Source: Homarus americanus
Lineage: Eukaryota > Arthropoda > Malacostraca > Decapoda > Nephropidae
Reading direction: 5' to 3'
DNA length: 64,000 nt
Assembly: GCF_018991925.1 (NCBI RefSeq)
Contig: NW_024736071.1
Span: 11,954,282 to 12,018,281, forward strand
The position numbers and the translations under genes were made by a program. This document shows positions 36,591 through 47,255 of this stretch, in pieces. Below the pieces are notes generated by a model, which made no database searches, was not told where the DNA came from, and worked only from the letters and a program-made list of their open reading frames with translations. The number at the start of each line of letters is the position of its first letter. The first letter of the stretch is position 1.

Positions 36591-37800
36591 CTAAGTGCAA
36601 AAAAGTGGATACAATCCTAATATGTCGGCTATCTTGCCATTAGAGATGAAGTGTTGTGCCATTTCACACACAGTGTACTTGGACCTGTCCCTAAAAGGTT
36701 CTATCTTCACACAGTCGAGGACATAGTGTTCAAGTGTATGGCCATATGTCTGGCCACACACTTTACACTTAGTCTTGTTTACATCTGCTTGAGGAACATA
36801 CTGCCAGAGGTACTTATATCCTAACCTTAATCTAGCGGTTACAACATCTTGTAATCTAGTGATCTTGTTACTTGCTCCATATACAGTACATGTTTCACTT
36901 GATACATCTCATCATGGTAAACTATGGATCGACTACTGCCTGTTTGCACTAGTCTACTTGCGTCAAACTCATCAATAAGTTCTTTCCTAATTACAGTTTT
37001 AAGGGTTCTTTTTGACAGACCCAAATTGTATTCAACAGTGTCTTTGTTAGACGCGAGTTTTGCGAGGGCATCAACTCTTTCATGTTTTATGAGGCCTATG
37101 TGAGAGGGGATCCACAACAGATTGACCTTGACACCCCGGTCAACAAGGCGCGCATATTTGTGTCTGGCTTCAGAGACAAGAGCGTGACAACCTGAGTCGA
37201 GGGTGCCAAGGGCAAGTAGTGAGGATAGAGAGTCAGTGATGATGAGACTGTCAGTAACAGTGGTTTCAATGAATTTAATAGCTGTGAGTATGGCAACTAA
37301 GTCAGTTTGTAGAGTGGATGCCCAGTTGTTAATTCTAACTCCTTTCTCAATTATATTACCGTCAGGTTGAGTCACAACAATAGCACTTCCAGCCCTCCCA
37401 CAGGGCGGTGTTAAGAGATCCATCAGTGTAGATGGTCTGTGTGATATTATCATCAGTCTGTAGAGTGTGTATGTGTTCAAGAGCTCTCAATTTGGCAGTG
37501 TGTTAGAGATAAATGCTTTGTATAATTAATTTTTTAGGCGGATACGTCGGTATTGTGATATCGAAGGGAACTGTCCGCCAGGGTGGCAGGAAGCGCTGTT
37601 GTGTCTCAACTTTGTACAGGTGGTCTAGTCCAAACATCTTCATATGTGTAGCTGTAGTTTGGATCCATTTAGACTCACCAGTCCCATGGTTCATATATTC
37701 TAGCAATTTTAAGGAAACAATGTTATCAGGATCACCACGCAGAAGCCTCAGGGCTATCATGAGGTTGACTTCAATTATTCTATCTTGTCAACGCCTTTCC
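36591..37800 (-). pseudogene. LINE (I/jockey-type with RNase H) ORF2 3' part, several frameshifts
   Basis: Minus-strand remnant of a non-LTR retrotransposon polyprotein. From upstream to downstream: a post-RT segment (IALRLLRGDPDN, FLPPWRTVPFDI; about 37500-37795); RNase H, with YTDGS near 37420 in one frame and the rest in another (QTDLVAILTAIKFIE, LIITDSLSSLLAL, LLWIPSHIGLIKHERVDAL; about 36960-37400); and a C-terminal CCHC motif (CKVCGQTYGHTLEHYVLDC; about 36715-36770), ending at the stop 36591-36593. RNase H acidic positions are D (TDGS), D in place of the usual E (TDLVAI), D (ITDS) and D (RVDAL). Frameshifts lie near 37395 and 36880 and stops near 37500. The RT domain is missing, so the copy is 5'-truncated near 37.8 kb. 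RNase H plus CCHC points to an I-group-like clade. Confidence 0.85.
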
Positions 37801-37839
37801 CGTCACGAAGGACCAGGGCTGGTGCGTGGTAACACGTAA

Positions 37840-39020
37840 CACAGTATTATGGGCTTGTGGTCATACATAAAAAAACACTCCGCCAAAAATTCGGACGAGT
37901 GCATAGCTAAAATTCTGACAAGTTATCACGTTGGACTGTACCTTTATACTATGTTAAGACACTTTACAAAATGTAATATAACCAAACATTTTTTTGTATA
38001 TAATAATTTAATAATAAGAATTCTAATTTAAACAACATTTATATTAACTAAACTGAAAATCTATCAGCATATAGGCAGTATAATTATTGATAAAAATTAA
38101 TAATCTATTTCAAAATTAGTTCGGGAAAATTGATCACTATAATAATATTGTACCATTTGCTGACTGAGAGATGTGTGAAGTGATCGTTTAGTTTAGTTTA
38201 CTGATACACAAGAATTTGGTCATTGTGAATTTTTAGTCTAAGAAGAAAACAAATAAGAAACTTGGAATGATCTAAATTTAATTAGAAATAAGAATGACTT
38301 TATCTTATCCAACAGAAGATGTGTTCAGTGTTTAATGTCTGGTCATATACTGGAATAGGATAAGTTTAAATATAATAAATTCGTGGAGGAAAAAATCCAT
38401 TAGTTCAAGGAGTTTCCAATATATTTAACCAAGTTTGATTTAGTGCAGTCAGAGATACGAGCAAGCATCTTAACTTTAGGGAAGCAAATTAACATATAAC
38501 AAAACATTATGTTAGATTCACTAATGTTGCAAGGAAACAAACAATCACGTCACATACCATCTATTTTAAACAACAATCTTCAAGTAACCACAGAAAAAAG
38601 AAGGATCGTGATTCATCCATCATTGCCAGACTTATCACTTACATTTACAGTACATTTCCACAAGATCATCTTATAGCAAGTCTCCAGACAATACAAGTTC
38701 TGATGACGTAGGAGGATGTAACCCGGTGAGGCAGGTTCTTCTGTACTGTGAGGCAACAACTTCCGCTGTCTGATGGAAAATATACAGTACACATTAATAG
38801 CTACTACTCTTATAAGGTCTGCCTCTATAAGAACGGCCCAAATAATTCTCATGATCGTGACCAGCCAAGATACACTCGCCCCCTGTGTATGTGCTGGGTT
38901 AAGAGCGTCAACTTTACACCCTGAGGCAGTAGTACACATTGTTTTCTTGTCGCCGATATTAACTTGAATGATCATGTTTATCCGAATTTTTCCTAATTTA
39001 CTACAAGGTTAAATGTCTTG
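37840..39020. other. unique-looking AT-rich stretch, no gene seen
   Basis: A 120-residue minus-strand frame (38613-38975) has ordinary composition but no domain I recognise. No repeats of note. Confidence 0.4.
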
Positions 39021-39022
39021 TA

Positions 39023-39187
39023 CAGTCACTGAAAAAAAGTCCTGCCAGTCCTCCGTCCTTCCCATAAACCCATTGACTCGTGAATCTGAGTCCAAGACAT
39101 CACACAGTGCGTCTCGGGTTCACAGGTTCATAAGTCACAGGGTTCACAGGAGAGACAGAGGAATGTCAGGACATTTTTCCGTGACTG
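39023..39187. mobile_element. 165-bp MITE (CAGTCAC ends, TA target duplication), copy 1
   Basis: Begins CAGTCACTGAAAAAAAGTCC and ends GGACATTTTTCCGTGACTG, which are inverted copies of each other with a few mismatches. A TA flanks each side (39021-39022 and 39188-39189), the target preference of Tc1/mariner elements. The interior is partly self-complementary (GAATCTGAGTCC, CGGGTTCACAGG). It has the same ends and size as the element at 43001-43163. Non-coding, so non-autonomous. Confidence 0.8.
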
Positions 39188-39189
39188 TA

Positions 39190-40180
39190 CGTAAACAGAA
39201 CATTTTAGTAGAATATTTTTATATTAATTAAATCAAACTAACACAGTTTCATGGATTGTATAAATGAAGAGAAAGTTAAAAACTGTAAAAGCATCAAAAC
39301 AAGTTATCATCACTATCTACGGAGGCCGGCGCACAACCACTCCCAAACACACAGTACAGTATATCTTGTTTTCTTAATGTGTTACAAGAGTCCCATTACT
39401 GTTTAGATATTTCCTAATATTTCCTAAACAGAAATCACGGTTTATCTTCACTCCACACCCGATCATTGAATTACCCACCGACTCGCTTAACTCGCTCACG
39501 GAAGAAGAAAAAAAAAGAGAGTTTAAAACATACAAGGGTCCACAGCCTTGGCAGATGGCAACAGAAGGAGTTCCAGGAAATTCAAGAATCAATAACATCA
39601 AAAAGAGAGAGTTTTAGCAATGAGAAACCTGTGTCGGACTTTCTCTAAAACTTTTGGAATATCAAGAATAAGACCAAATTTACTTAAGAGAAACACAAAT
39701 ACAGTGAAGGTTACAAAAATTATTAGAACGAGCACTTCATTCGTCACCATCACCAACATCACCACCATCATCACCTATATCACCACTATCACCATCCTGA
39801 CCATAACTACTGCTTCACCTAATCCTTCCGTCTTCCTCCTCCCGGAACTCACAACACAACACAGACGTCGTTAAATCACGGGAAACTCACTCTCTTAATC
39901 CGCACAGATTCCACCCGGGCCAAAACCTGATCCTTGGTCACACTTTTACCGGAAGCTGCCTGACCCACCTGCCTCCCTCCCTCCCGTAACTGATGAAAAA
40001 CTATGATAGGGAATCGATATTATGGTCACTTCGCTTTTGTTATCGCTTATCCTCTTTATTGTTACCTTTTATCCGTCTTTTTGTTGTTCCCCGCACTCGC
40101 CGGATGTAGGGAGGGGAGATAAACAGATTAATGGTGGTCTGTCGTCTGCTTCACGCCTGGGCACTGTGATGATGATCTGA
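39190..40180. other. non-coding stretch with CAT/CAC-rich patch
   Basis: Mixed composition. A (CACCAT)n-like patch lies at about 39748-39800. The overlapping small frames are not supported as genes. Confidence 0.4.
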
Positions 40181-40185
40181 GGGTG

Positions 40186-40412
40186 TTATGGTGGCGGGGG
40201 GTAGTGGTGGTGATGGTGGTGGTGGTGAAGGGGAGTAGTGGTGGTGATAGTGGTGGTGGTGAAGGGGAGTAGTGGTGGTGATAGTGGTGATGGTGGTGAA
40301 GGGAGAGTAGTGATGGTGGTGGTGATGGGGAGCGGTGGTGGTGATAGTGGTGAAGGGAGAGTAGTGATGGTGGTGGTGAGCGGTGGTGGTGAATGTGTTG
40401 ATAGTGACGGTG
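40186..40412. repeat. GGTGGTGAT-type trinucleotide-rich minisatellite
   Basis: Irregular array of GGTGGTGAT, GGTGGTGGTGAAGGGGAGTA and GTAGTGATGGTGGTGGTGA blocks, with larger repeats of ~44-50 bp visible (GAAGGGAGAGTAGTGATGG twice). The Gly/Val and His/Thr open frames on the two strands are artefacts. Confidence 0.85.
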
Positions 40413-40539
40413 GTGATAGTTGTGATATAATTAAACATCGTTCACATATGGTTACTCAAATATATAATGTTAATACTGTTTATCTCACACACAGAGCAGC
40501 AGCGACTGACAACTTGTTACATAACACCAAACATTGCCC

Positions 40540-40805
40540 ACCTGTGCATCTTCCAGCCACTCTCCTCCCCTTGCCCTCCTACTTCTTCCTCCCCTCCAAC
40601 AGCCTCACCCTTCCTCTGCCATAATCCGTCTTCCTCACCTTTCCTTCTATCCTCCTCCGTCCTTCCATCACCCTATCCTGCTGCTTCTTCCTTGCCTCAA
40701 TCCTCTCTCTCTCTCCTCCCTTACCTTATTCCTTTCTTCTTCTCTCAGTCCTCCTCTCCTTCATCCCCCCTCCCACTTACCCCTCCCCCTCCCTCTCCCC
40801 CAGGC
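40540..40805. repeat. pyrimidine-rich (CCT/TCC) tract
   Basis: Plus strand is almost entirely C and T with runs such as CTCTCTCTCTCCTCCC and CCCCTCCCCCTCCCTCTCCC. Potential triplex/H-DNA sequence. The 128-140-residue frames are low-complexity Ser/Pro/Leu. Confidence 0.7.
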
Positions 40806-41300
40806 GGATGTCAGCAGCATCATACCATCACGTGTGTGTGTCAGCGTGTTGGAAGGTCATTTCTCGGCTCATCATAAAGACTATAATTTTCCTATTCGAC
40901 GTAGAATGTCTTTATGGGACGTCACGTGTGTCTATACTTTTAAAGGTAATACATGAAACTTTGTAACTTAAATTATTTCTATGCATAAAAAATCGCAAAA
41001 ACCTGTGACCTACACACTCTAGAATCATTTAATTTTATATTTATCATTCAGACATTGATGAGTCAGACATTGATGATGATAATTATAGGAAAAAAATGAT
41101 AAAACGAAAAAAAACTAAACCTGGATATAAAACAGATGGCAAATATTACCCTGGATGGTGAGTAAGTCTGGTGAGGTTTGAGGCGACGTAAGCTGATTGG
41201 ATCACACTGCAGCCATAGTTCATCTGGCGTATAGACAAGTGGACGAGTCATTTCTAGCCTGGAGGTTTAGACACATGGGTGACGAGGGTTGTGGGTTGTG
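40806..41300. other. unique-looking stretch, no gene seen
   Basis: AT-rich. Contains a short direct duplication (CAGACATTGATGA at about 41049 and 41064). No gene supported. Confidence 0.4.
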
Positions 41301-41320
41301 TTAGGTTGTAGATGTTCAGG

Positions 41321-41665
41321 TATTCAGGTGGCATGTGGTAGGTGTTCAAGTGTCAGTAGGTGGTAGTAGGTGTTCAAGTGTCAGTAGTTGGTAGTAGGTG
41401 TTCAAGTGTCAGTAGGTGGTAGTAGGTGTTCAAGTGTCAGTAGTTGGTAGTAGGTGTTCAAGTGTCAGTAGTTGGTAGTAGGTGTTCAAGTGTAAATCGT
41501 TTGGTGCTCAAGTGTCAAGTGGTATTAGGTGCTCAAGTGTCAAGTGGTATTAGGTGCTCAAGTGTCAAGTGGTATTAGGTGTTCAAGTGTCAAGTGGTAT
41601 TAGGTGCTCAAGTGTCAAGTGGTATTAGGTGCTCAAGTGTAAAGTGTTCAGGTGTCAGGTGATTA
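41321..41665. repeat. two adjacent related minisatellites, 28 bp and 25 bp
   Basis: Left block (about 41335-41495): 28-bp unit TGTTCAAGTGTCAGTAG plus G/TTGGTAGTAGG. Right block (about 41505-41645): 25-bp unit TGCTCAAGTGTCAAG plus TGGTATTAGG. Both share T(G/T)CTCAAGTGTCA and look like two successive amplifications of diverged units. Confidence 0.88.
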
Positions 41666-41669
41666 TGAA

Positions 41670-43265
41670 GTAATGAATAATTCTCGTTCATAATTTGTTC
41701 CTTAGTAACTTCCTTAACCTGGCGTAGCGTTTGGTATCACTGAATATAACATACTTGTGCTGGTCTGTAAAAGGAAACCACAGGAGCTAGTTGTAGTTCT
41801 ACCACATGTGCAATAGTGAACTAGCGAGAAAGTTAACTGATTATAATTGCTAGAATATTAACCTATTTATCCCCTATTTCCATATTCTTCTCCTAATTCC
41901 TTCCCTCCTTCTATCCTATTTTTCTTCTTGTATACTTGCTTATACTTTGTTGTTTCTCCCATGCTCTCACAGTTATCACCTCCCTCCCACTTTTTCTCTC
42001 TTCTCCCCTAACCCTCCTTCCACTTCCTCCCTCTCACCATTCTTCAACAAACCCTTCCCTACCCACCTTACCCCACCCCCCCTCCCCCAAACAATACAAC
42101 GCTCTTAATAAACACCGGTGACGTGTTTGTTTGCTTCCTTGGTATTGTTTACTTGTTTTCCTCCCCCCTTTCTGCTTCCTGCCTGGAGTGTGTGTCTAGA
42201 CTAGAGGGCCAAAGTCATCACAATAACCGCTTGTTCCACCGACCAGGAGGAGAGTGATTATCTATGTATTCTGTGGTTAGTGGCGAGTGACGGGGGTGTT
42301 TGTGGTTAAATGCCGTTGTTGGTGGTTTGGTGTAAATGGCTGTGGTGGACACCGGCTGTGTGTGTGTGTGTGTGTGTGGTTGACTCGGTGTTTGGAATTA
42401 GTGGACTGGGGTTGACTAAGATTATGGTAGACTGTGACTGTTTTGGTTGAATATTACTGTTATTAGTTGACCATTTTCACTTGGAGGTGAGGGTGTGGGG
42501 TTGGCTCCATCTGTGACTACTATTGCTTTGGGGTAACAAGGGCTCTTTTTGACTGACTATTAGCGTCTTAGGATTGATTAAGACAAAATATGGCTTATTA
42601 TGGCTGTCCATTGCAGAAACATGGCTTTGTAGGTCAATGACTTGGCGTGAATAATTATAGACACAATTGGACTGATTCGTACAGTACATGATGATATAGT
42701 AGGTCCTTAAGATACGAGACAAGATAGATACTCGTATATATTTCATGACCTCACTTAGAAAGTTTAGTTTGTATTTACATAATTACCAGTCATTTATTCA
42801 TATACCCTTGAGAGTGTACTGTAGACCCCTTCACCAGTGCTCTGACATTTGGGAGATAATTACTCACGACAGCCACAGGTAGACTATATATAAAACTATA
42901 CACTTTTCTCATCATATGGTTTTATTCCTTTTAAAATTATAATAATCAAGAATAATTCAAATATAGAAGAAATCCAGAGACAATGCAGGACTCCACAGTA
43001 CAGTCACCCAAAAAAGTCCTGTCGCGAACCATGAACCCCGAGATTCAGACTCTTGAATCCGAAGCATTTATGGACAGAATAATGTATCAGTGTCTACTGC
43101 TTCGGGTTCACGAGTCTGAATCTCGGGGTTCGTGGTTCGCGACAGGACTTTTTTGGGTGACTGTACGTTAATTTAATGCTGTCCATTTATTCTCATGCGG
43201 CTGTAACACCTGTCACCCGACGTTATGTTCTCCATACATCCACGCACGTCGCTCCTTCCTGGATG
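41670..43265. other. mostly unique stretch with pyrimidine-rich patch and short (GT)n
   Basis: Pyrimidine-rich patch at about 41880-42090 and a GT run at 42357-42378. Contains the MITE at 43001-43163. No gene supported. Confidence 0.4.
43001..43163. mobile_element. 163-bp MITE (CAGTCACCC ends, TA target duplication), copy 2
   Basis: The left arm starts CAGTCACCCAAAAAAGTCCT and continues GTCGCGAACCATGAACCCCG. The right arm is its near-perfect reverse complement, ending AGGACTTTTTTGGGTGACTG. The arms run about 67 bp with only a handful of mismatches, leaving a loop of roughly 30 bp. TA flanks both ends (42999-43000, 43164-43165). The high arm identity suggests a relatively young insertion. Related to 39023-39187. 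Confidence 0.9.
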
Positions 43266-43269
43266 ATGA

Positions 43270-43362
43270 GGTTAGGTTAGGATAATGGTTTGGTTTGGTT
43301 TGGTTAGGTTAGGTTAGGCTAGGTTAGGTAAAATAAACTGGGGTGTAGATTCTTTAGATGAT
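43270..43362 (+). repeat. TTAGG-bearing dispersed element, partial copy
   Basis: AGGTTAGGTTAGG, then GGTTTGGTTTGG, then four GGTTAGGTTAGG-type pentamers, followed by TAAAATAAACTGGGGTGTAG and ATTCTTTAGATGATCC. The right part corresponds to the arm AAATAAGCTGGGGTGTCTAA found at 45.0 and 60.93 kb. Confidence 0.6.
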
Positions 43363-43404
43363 CCGAATTCTTCACAGCAACCCTCCATCACCTTGACCTT
43401 CCCA

Positions 43405-43640
43405 TCTACCCGACAACTTCTTCCTCTACCACATCTACCCGACAACTTCTTCCTCTACCACATCTACCCGACAACTTCTTCCTCTACCACATCTACCCGA
43501 CAGCTTCTTCCTCAACCACATCTACTCAACAACTTCTTCCTCTACCACATCTACCCGACAACTTCTTCCTCTACCACATCTACTCAACAACTTCTTCCTC
43601 AACCACATCTACTCAACAACTTCTTCCTCTACCACATCTC
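43405..43640. repeat. 29-bp minisatellite (CGACAACTTCTTCCTCTACC)
   Basis: About eight copies of a 29-bp unit CGACAACTTCTTCCTCTACC + ACATCTACC, with CAACAACTTC/CAACCAC variants in the distal copies. The 83-residue plus-strand frame is a repeat artefact. Confidence 0.92.
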
Positions 43641-43984
43641 CTAATTATTGTATTTTGTGTTTTATCCACTGTATCCCATTCATTCTATTACACCCAGACA
43701 CGCTCTTCCGCCGTTTATGCTCTCATGCTCCTATACGTCTTTCCATCCTTCCTTCATATACTTCACAACGATAATGTTTACTACAGTCTCTATGTACACA
43801 ATAGTTCTTTCGTGTTTGTCTATGCTTCTCTTCTTTGATAGCGTCTTCTACTCTCTTCATTATTTACCACATCTACTTTTTGTTTCTTTGTGATTCCTTT
43901 TATTTATTTGTTAAGACTGGTTGATATATTTACTTCTAGATATCTCAACTTTTCTCATTGTCTTTCCATATAAAGTAACGCATA

Positions 43985-43986
<2 letters not shown>

Positions 43987-44052
<66 letters not shown>
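43987..44052. repeat. (CT)n tract
   Basis: CT dinucleotides with one early TTT interruption. Confidence 0.95.
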
Positions 44053-44055
<3 letters not shown>

Positions 44056-44159
44056 TTTACCCTCATGAATATTAATAATTACTGTACTTGATTCTTTTTA
44101 TTCTCTGTAGGTCTCTCAAGCTTCTGAAATAAACGATCATAATATTTATCTAACAAGAA

Positions 44160-44338
44160 CGACAACAACAGCAGAGATAACAAAAATAACAATAACGAAA
44201 ACGACAACAAAGAAGAAAAAAAAGATAAAAATAACCACCACAAAAATAACAATAACAACAATAATGACAACAACCACAAAACAACAACCACAAAACAACA
44301 ACCACAAAACAACAACCACAAAACAACAACCACAAAGG
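44160..44338. repeat. AAC-rich block ending in a 14-bp repeat (AACAACCACAAAAC)
   Basis: Irregular (AAC)n sequence at 44160-44265, then about five copies of the 14-mer AACAACCACAAAAC (44268-44337). The Trp/Phe/Val-rich minus-strand frame is an artefact. Confidence 0.85.
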
Positions 44339-44534
44339 AGTGTTGTAGCCTCTCAAGACAACAACCATTACTGCAACCACCCACACAGTCTGTTTATCGT
44401 AATATTCAAATTAACTGAGAAAGTCAAATTAAATCAACTTGTTAATCCATAGTTATTTATTATCGATAAGCGAACCATTGTAGAAGATAAAAGAGACCAT
44501 GATAGGTTTACTGTATGTTGGTTAGGTTAGGTTG

Positions 44535-44780
44535 CATGTGCAGGCAAGGAGGAAGGAAGGAAGAGAGGGAGGAAGGAAGGAAGGGAGGAGAGGGAGGGGG
44601 ACGGAAGGAAAGGGGGAGGGAGGAAATGAAGGGGGGGAGATGTAGCGAATAATATGAGATGCAGAAATGAATTAAAGTGAATGAGTTAGATGGAGGAGGG
44701 AGGGAGGAGGAGGGAGGAGGGAGGAGGGAGGAGGGAGGGGGGGAGGGGAGGGATAGGGGTAAAGAGAAGGAGGAGGAGGA
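44535..44780. repeat. purine-rich (GGAA/GGGA) tract
   Basis: GGAAGGAAGGAAGAGAGGGA at the left and GGAGGGAGGAGGGAGGAGGG at the right, separated by about 60 bp of mixed sequence. G-quadruplex- and triplex-prone. Confidence 0.75.
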
Positions 44781-44887
44781 ATTATGAAGAGTTAAGATGA
44801 GTAGAGAGATCAATACAATGAAGTAGGAGAAATAAATAACAACACGAATGATAAAAAAGATAACATGGGGAGGAAAACATATAAAGG

Positions 44888-45042
44888 ATCACCTGAAGAT
44901 TAGACACCCCATTTTATTTCACCTGAACATTAACCATCTTAACGCTACCTGGGGGTTATTTGGTTAGGTTAAGTTTGGTTTGGTTAGCGTTAAAGGATTA
45001 ATCTTCAGGTAAAAATAAGCTGGGGTGTCTAATCTTCATGTG
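44888..45042. repeat. TTAGG-loop inverted-repeat element
   Basis: The left arm (44889-44948) starts CACCTGAAGATTAGACACCC and ends TTAACGCTA. The right arm (about 44986-45042) is its near reverse complement (TAGCGTTAAAGG, ATCTTCAGGTAAAAATAAGC, TGGGGTGTCTAATCTTC). The ~37-bp loop contains TTGGTTAGGTTAAGTTTGG. The arms match those at 60.85 kb and part of 43.3 kb, so this is a dispersed foldback family. Confidence 0.75.
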
Positions 45043-45229
45043 AAATAAGCTGGGGTGTCTAATCTTCATGTAAAAATAAGCTGGGGTGTCTAATCTTCAT
45101 GTAAAAATAAGCTGGGGTGTCTAATCTTCATGTAAAAATAAGCTGGGGTGTCTAATCTTCATGTAAAAATAAGCTGGAGTGTCTAATCTTCATGTGAAAT
45201 AAGCTGGGGTGTCTAATCATCAGGTAATC
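45003..45229. repeat. 31-bp tandem repeat derived from the element's right arm
   Basis: About seven copies of a 31-bp unit CTAATCTTCATGTAAAAATA + AGCTGGGGTGT (some TGTGAAATA variants). The unit is the right arm of the adjacent inverted-repeat element, so that arm was locally amplified. Confidence 0.9.
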
Positions 45230-45424
45230 GTTAAAAAACTGATAGTAATTCATCGCTGCTGAACACGACTGATTGACAGACACTTTCACTACATGATAAG
45301 TTAAATAAAGTCCTTATATTTCTTTGTATTCCTCTCTATGTAACTCTTCTGTATTATTCCATTTAACAGAGATAGAGACATTCAGACATAGAAACAGAAA
45401 TACAGGCTGAGAGATAGAAAAAGA

Positions 45425-45870
45425 AAGACAGAAAGAGATAATCTAACAGACAGAAAAATGAACAAACAGAGAAAGATAAAACGAAAAACGGGAGAATAGA
45501 AACAAACAGACAAACAGAGAAAGATAAAACGAAAAACGGGAGAATAGAAACAGTAAACAGAAAGAGATAAAGCGAAAACGGGAGAATAGAAACAGACAAA
45601 CAGAGAAAGATAAAACGAAAAACGGGAGAATAAAACAGACAAACAGAAAAGATAACAAAACGAAAAACGGGAGAATAGAAACAGACAAACGAGAAAAGAT
45701 AAAACGAAAAACGGGAGAATAGAAACGAAGACAAACAGAAAGATAAAACGAAAAACTGGAGAACAGAAACAGACAAGCGAAAGATAAACGAAAAACGGGA
45801 GAATAGAAACAGACAAACAGAGAAAGATAAAACGAAAAACGGGAGAATAGAAACAAACAGACAAAGATTC
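45425..45870. repeat. 44-bp minisatellite (AGATAAAACGAAAAACGGGA)
   Basis: About ten copies of ACAGACAAACAGAGAA + AGATAAAACGAAAAACGGGA + GAATAGAA, with short deletions and one CTGGAGAAC variant. The 156-260-residue Phe/Leu/Ser-rich minus-strand frames are artefacts. Confidence 0.92.
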
Positions 45871-46003
45871 GACGGATAAACAAAGAGTGAGACAAAGAGA
45901 GAACGATAAACACAGGAATAAAAATTGACAGAAATAGAGACAGGTAAAGAGATATAAAATGAGAAAGGGCGAGAGAAGTAAAGATACAGGAATACAGACA
46001 GGT

Positions 46004-46007
<4 letters not shown>

Positions 46008-46048
<41 letters not shown>
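46008..46048. repeat. (GA)n microsatellite
   Basis: About 20 GA dinucleotides. Confidence 0.95.
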
Positions 46049-46050
<2 letters not shown>

Positions 46051-46340
46051 ACCAGTAATAAGATGACCAAGACATGTGTTCCAATACCCCACTTCCCACA
46101 TGACGCTGCACTCCCTACCTCCAGTAATACCACCACACCCGCCAACTAAAAAACCAACGCCTATAAATGATAAGTACGTGAGGGGATTATCCGCGTATTT
46201 ATGTGTATGAGCGCACCTGTAGCTCTGTGTATTGTGGTCCGCACCGTGTGGTTACCTCTCTCACACACTGCGGTGCATAGTGTGTACCACGCCCCTCTAT
46301 AGTGCCACACCTGTCTGTCTGCTCACGGCCAGGTGATTTG

Positions 46341-46386
<46 letters not shown>
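46341..46386. repeat. (GT)n microsatellite
   Basis: About 22 GT dinucleotides. Confidence 0.95.
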
Positions 46387-46389
<3 letters not shown>

Positions 46390-47140
46390 AGGACTGCATG
46401 TGCGTATGTGTGTCTAGGGGGAAAGCAAGTGTATTAGTTTTTTGCGTCTGTTTGTCTCTCTCGGTAGTGTTTGGTGTTCTTTAATATATAGAGTACACCC
46501 TCGAAACTATATAGTTATCTTGTCCATCAAACACAACTGTATTTTTACTCCTGAAATCTTTGCCTCTAGGCGGACGTGATGCGTATTATTATTTTGTTTT
46601 AAACTTCAGGGCAGTGTCAACATAGCGTGTTATTGTTGATAATAGAGATGACCGTCATTACGGGAGCTACCACCTGGCGGCCGAACTTTACGGCTACGAA
46701 CCCCATTGTCCTGGCTCATGGTTGGCCTATCACAAACACACTTTATCTATACCAATTCAGCCCTCAACCATCAACCCAGCCCAGCCCAACCCAGCAACCC
46801 AACCCAGCAGCCCAGCCCAGCCCAGACTAGCACCACATACAGTATTGGGTTCCTCACCAGCATCGCCGCCACGGGAGCCACCAAAATGTGTGTCAGCATA
46901 TATGCAGTGACCGAAACAAGGCAACAGTCATGGCTCGTGGGTGTTGGCAAGGTGTATACATGGCCATGACTGTTGATATGTAATTGTCATGCGACTGTGA
47001 GAGTGCATGTGGGTGTACTGGTAAGCGAGGCTATGGGTGTGGACGTGGGTGGGACTGTAGGCTTGAATGGTGGGCGTGGTGTAAGTTAGGGAAGGGGTGA
47101 GTGCATTGTGATGCAAGTGACTATCTGATAGTTGTGTTAT
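46387..47140. other. unique-looking stretch with (CCCAG)n patch and a small hairpin
   Basis: A CCAGCCCAGCCCAACCCAGC-type patch lies at about 46778-46828. A perfect 13-bp inverted repeat CAACAGTCATGGC (46922-46934) / GCCATGACTGTTG (46963-46975) encloses a 28-bp loop. No gene supported. Confidence 0.5.
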
Positions 47141-47143
47141 TGT

Positions 47144-47255
47144 AAGTGTGGGTGTGATGCTGATAGTAGATTTAGGTGTGGGTGTGATGCTGATAGTAGA
47201 TTTAGGTGTGGGTGTGATGCTGATAGTAGATTTAGGTGTTGGTGTGATGTTAGTA
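47144..47255. repeat. 30-bp minisatellite, ~3.5 copies
   Basis: Unit GTGTGGGTGTGATGCTGATA + GTAGATTTAG, three near-identical copies and a diverged partial copy. The 127-residue Cys/Asp-rich frame (CGCDADSRFR repeats) is due to the 30-bp (3n) period. Confidence 0.9.

Noticed and set aside
38613..38975. 120-residue minus-strand frame
   Set aside because: Ordinary composition, but no recognised motif, start context or neighbouring exon signals. Not strong enough to call.
45363..46145. 260-, 239- and 156-residue minus-strand frames resembling a multi-pass membrane protein
   Set aside because: The hydrophobic Phe/Leu/Ser repeats follow a 44-bp minisatellite and a GA run.
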